Assembly: GCA_022009915.1 (NCBI GenBank)
Contig: CP091730.1
Location: 62,001-126,000, forward strand
Source: Alistipes putredinis
GTDB lineage: Bacteria > Bacteroidota > Bacteroidia > Bacteroidales > Rikenellaceae
DNA length: 64,000 nucleotides
Direction of reading: 5' to 3'
In this document: in pieces, positions 61,917 through 64,000 of the stretch
Layout of the letters: each line of letters opens with the position of its first letter
How positions within the stretch are numbered: the stretch's first letter is position 1
Made by a program: the position numbers and the translations under genes
The notes under the pieces: model-generated
What the model was told of the DNA's origin: nothing
The model's database searches: none
Seen by the model: the letters and a program-made list of their open reading frames with translations, nothing else

Positions 61917-63652
61917 CTACTCTACCTCATACGTATATACATCGTGCTCGGCTCCCGCAGGAGAATAGGTGCGCGTGCCGGCTGCATCGGAAGCCACGGT
62001 CTCGATGTAGAAACGCAGACGCTCGCCCTTTTTCTTGGCTGGAATCACGAATCCGTAAACTCCGTCCGCCGGATTCACGTCCTGATGCAGTCCGTCGTCG
62101 GCCATCTCGAAACGCGAGAAATTGCCTACCACGCCCGTCGCGAGGTATATGTTCACCTCGGCCGCATCGCCGGACACCTCGACGTTCACGCAAACGCTGT
62201 CCGACGAGGACGGAGCACCGTAGAGCCTGTCGCCGGCCCACCACTTGACGTCCTCGATTCCGGCACCCGATGCCAAAATCTCGGGAAGCGATGAGAGATA
62301 GCCGTAACGCTGCGCGACGAAATTCTTTATCTTGGTCAGTTCGGCTCCGTACTCCGCGTAGGTGAAGTTCTTTTTCGGGTCGGCCTCCACCTTCGCGCCA
62401 ATCTTGGCATCGAAAGCGTCCACGGCAGCACCTATGGTCGAGGGGTTGAACGTCTCGGACAGAACGGTGCGATAGTGGGCATAGTAGCGCTCGCGAAGCG
62501 AAGGAACGGACAGCAGCTTGTTGGAAAGCGCATACCGCTCGTCGTCGTTGCGGAACATCGGACGCCACATCCCCTTAACAGACGATTGCCCGTCGGCGTT
62601 CGAAGTTTTCAGCGCCTCGCCGCCGTCGTACTCCACGGGGACTATCCGGCCAGTCTCCGACTCCCATATGACATAGTAGTCGGTTCCGCCCTTGTTCACG
62701 TATCCGTCCTTGTCCTGAAATACGTTTTCGAGCGCCAGAAACCACAGCGTGCGGTCCACATCTATATAGTGTCTGACGGTATCGGCAAGCTGCTCGCCCG
62801 AAAAGCGGTTCAGTATTCTGCACGCGCCAATCAAATCGGACCACGGGTCGTCCTTATAGCATTTCTTCAAATCGTAGTACTTGTTGTAGGCCGTGGAATC
62901 GTCGCCTAAATAATTGAGCGAACTCTTGCCCGCACCGGCATCTTCGAGGCCCAGCGACTCGTCAGGTTCTGCGCGCCAGCGGGAACCGTTGCGCGAAAGG
63001 AACCACTCCTTGGTCCATGCGTTGTTCAGGTGCTGCACATTCACGTAAAGGCCCCAATAACTGTCGTTTATGTACAAATCCACATAATTGACGCACGCCA
63101 TCGGAATATATTTGCGGCCGAAGTGCGAGAAAAGCGCGGCCCGCATCATCGACTCGTCCTTGTTGGCGTTGCTGAGTATGAACGTCGAATAGCCGCCCAC
63201 ATCCTGCTTCGGATTTACGAAATCGGCCTCGACCCTGAAAGATTCCTTGCCGGTAGCGGAACCAATCGAACCGCGATAGCGCACACCAACCGCATCGGGG
63301 ACTTTCACTCCGTCGTAAGACATGGTGGCCCGAAGACTGGTGCCGGTTCCGAAATTCTGTTCGAGAACGGTCTGCCAGTCGGGCTCGGAAAATGTCAAAT
63401 CTATCCGTTTTATTTCATCGAAATCGTAAACGCCCTGCGGAGAGTCGAGCCACGTCACGAGCCGACGGCCGTCGGCCGACAGATTTATCGCCTCGGGCAT
63501 ATCTCCCGCCGGATACGCGCCTATGGCTATACCGTCGTCGGTATTTCCATTGACCGGAGGTTTGATGCCGCCGCCGTTTTCGCCGGTCTCCTTGAAACAG
63601 GAACTCACAAACACGGCTATCGCAAGAATGGCAATATACGACTTTTTTTCAT
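61917..63652 (-). CDS. CotH-kinase-family lipoprotein
   Basis: Lipobox FVSSC after corrected MKKSYIAILAIAVFV (one A too many in AAAAAAA near 63645). CotH-type kinase features: VRYRGSIGSATGKESFRV, LSNANKDESMMRAALFSHF (catalytic Asn/Asp region), DLYINDSYWGLYVNVQ and FQDKDGYVNKGG plus VPVEYDGGEA (metal-binding Asp). A beta-rich C-terminal domain follows (VCVNVEVSGDAAEVNIYL). Spore-coat CotH phosphorylates coat proteins; non-spore relatives act on secreted proteins or surface structures. About 578 residues. First gene of the operon, -7 box at 63686-63693. Confidence 0.83.
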
Positions 63653-63685
63653 AGTGCCTTAGTAGTTAAAACGGTTAAATGGTTA

Positions 63686-63693
63686 CAAATATA
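63686..63693 (-). promoter_or_regulatory. -7 box for the CotH-VTC operon
   Basis: TATATTTG on the minus strand, exact TAnnTTTG match, 34 bases before the CotH start. No clear -33 box. Confidence 0.5.
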
Positions 63694-63742
63694 TTAAAAT
63701 ATAATCACATTTCCATATCTGTTCCGTTTTTTTCACGCATTT

Positions 63743-64000
63743 TTACCGCACACGCCTGAAAAAAAGCGTAAAAGGCACTATTGCCGGCCGCTGCGGACGA
63801 TTTTTCAAGGAATCGATATAAAAACCGGCTCCGCCGAACCGTAACTTCGTCGTTGCATCGGCTCCGTAAATCGACACGGCGAGCGGCAGATACTCCTGCG
63901 ACGAGGTTATCATTGCGGTTTGGGCGCTCAGGGTACCGCTGCCAGTAATAGAGAAATCGACAATGCAGCCTCCCGAGGCAATGGACCGCACGAAAAGCTC
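63743..64000 (-). CDS. C-terminal part of an unidentified protein, cut by the window edge
   Basis: An open frame runs from the right edge to a stop at 63743; the visible 85 residues include SGGCIVDFSITGSGTLSAQ and YGADATTKLRFGGAGFYID, beta-rich and Gly-rich, and a basic tail. No domain is recognised. It precedes the CotH operon on the same strand but is separated by 90 bases holding the CotH promoter. Could be a surface or adhesin-like protein; not assignable. Confidence 0.4.
   Translation of the reverse strand, partial: ELFVRSIASGGCIVDFSITGSGTLSAQTAMITSSQEYLPLAVSIYGADATTKLRFGGAGFYIDSLKNRPQRPAIVPFTLFFRRVR

Noticed and set aside
1..64000. Reading the split genes as pseudogenes or programmed frameshifts
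   Set aside because: Breaks hit essential single-copy genes, sit in ordinary short homopolymers with no slippery-site or stem-loop context, and motifs remain intact on both sides.

Overview
The window looks like a piece of a Bacteroidota chromosome, most likely order Bacteroidales and a Rikenellaceae (Alistipes-like) member. Direct evidence: high-GC protein-coding DNA, very few Shine-Dalgarno sequences, repeated promoter boxes of the Bacteroidota type (TAnnTTTG, some with TTTG about 20 bases upstream), and families typical of the group (DUF4251, DUF4876, DUF6850, HmuY-like, SusC/RagA-style TonB receptor, CvfB). The genus is inference. No rRNA, tRNA, CRISPR array, prophage or insertion sequence is seen.

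Reading caution: more than half of the genes, including single-copy essential ones, are split over two or three frames. Wherever I compared frames the break is one base too many or too few, nearly always in a short homopolymer. I treat these as sequencing or assembly indels, not pseudogenes, and give each gene as one feature spanning its frames.

Layout. 1-9.3 kb: prs and engB, an esterase, cvfB with a methyltransferase, uvrA, a DUF4251 protein, then ispF with an SGNH hydrolase. 9.4-20.9 kb: pepD, a SPOUT methyltransferase, carA-carB, pdxA with a CPBP protease, thrS and infC. 21-30 kb: queA and a YgiQ-like radical SAM protein, then dnaB, comM, comEC and a THUMP-like methyltransferase. 30-41.5 kb: RNA modification genes (RlmI-like, U32), a TPR protein, tadA/aspS on divergent promoters, and ettA-hisS-ctp. 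41.7-51.7 kb: the most unusual region, six minus-strand genes for exported proteins (TonB receptor, DUF4876 lipoprotein, DUF6850 barrel, gingipain-like C25 protease with HEAT-like repeats, papain-like C1 protease, short HmuY-like lipoprotein). 52-55 kb: a DeoR regulator, an sn-glycerol-1-phosphate dehydrogenase and a glycerophosphodiesterase lipoprotein. 55.3-59.4 kb: dusB, argS and a phosphoesterase. 59.7-63.7 kb: an operon of CotH kinase, VTC domain, DUF4956 and DUF2490 genes, then a partial gene at the right edge.

How the genes fit together: much of the window is translation and RNA modification (thrS, infC, aspS, hisS, argS, tadA, queA, dusB, SPOUT, U32, RlmI-like, EttA, CvfB). ComM and ComEC sit next to each other and suggest a DNA-uptake module. 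The 41.7-51.7 kb region pairs two secreted cysteine proteases with an outer-membrane receptor and a HmuY-like lipoprotein, an arrangement resembling protease-assisted heme or metal capture in Porphyromonas. A base-level oddity is strong depletion of GATC, about 22 sites by eye against roughly 250 expected by chance, with a cluster inside argS.
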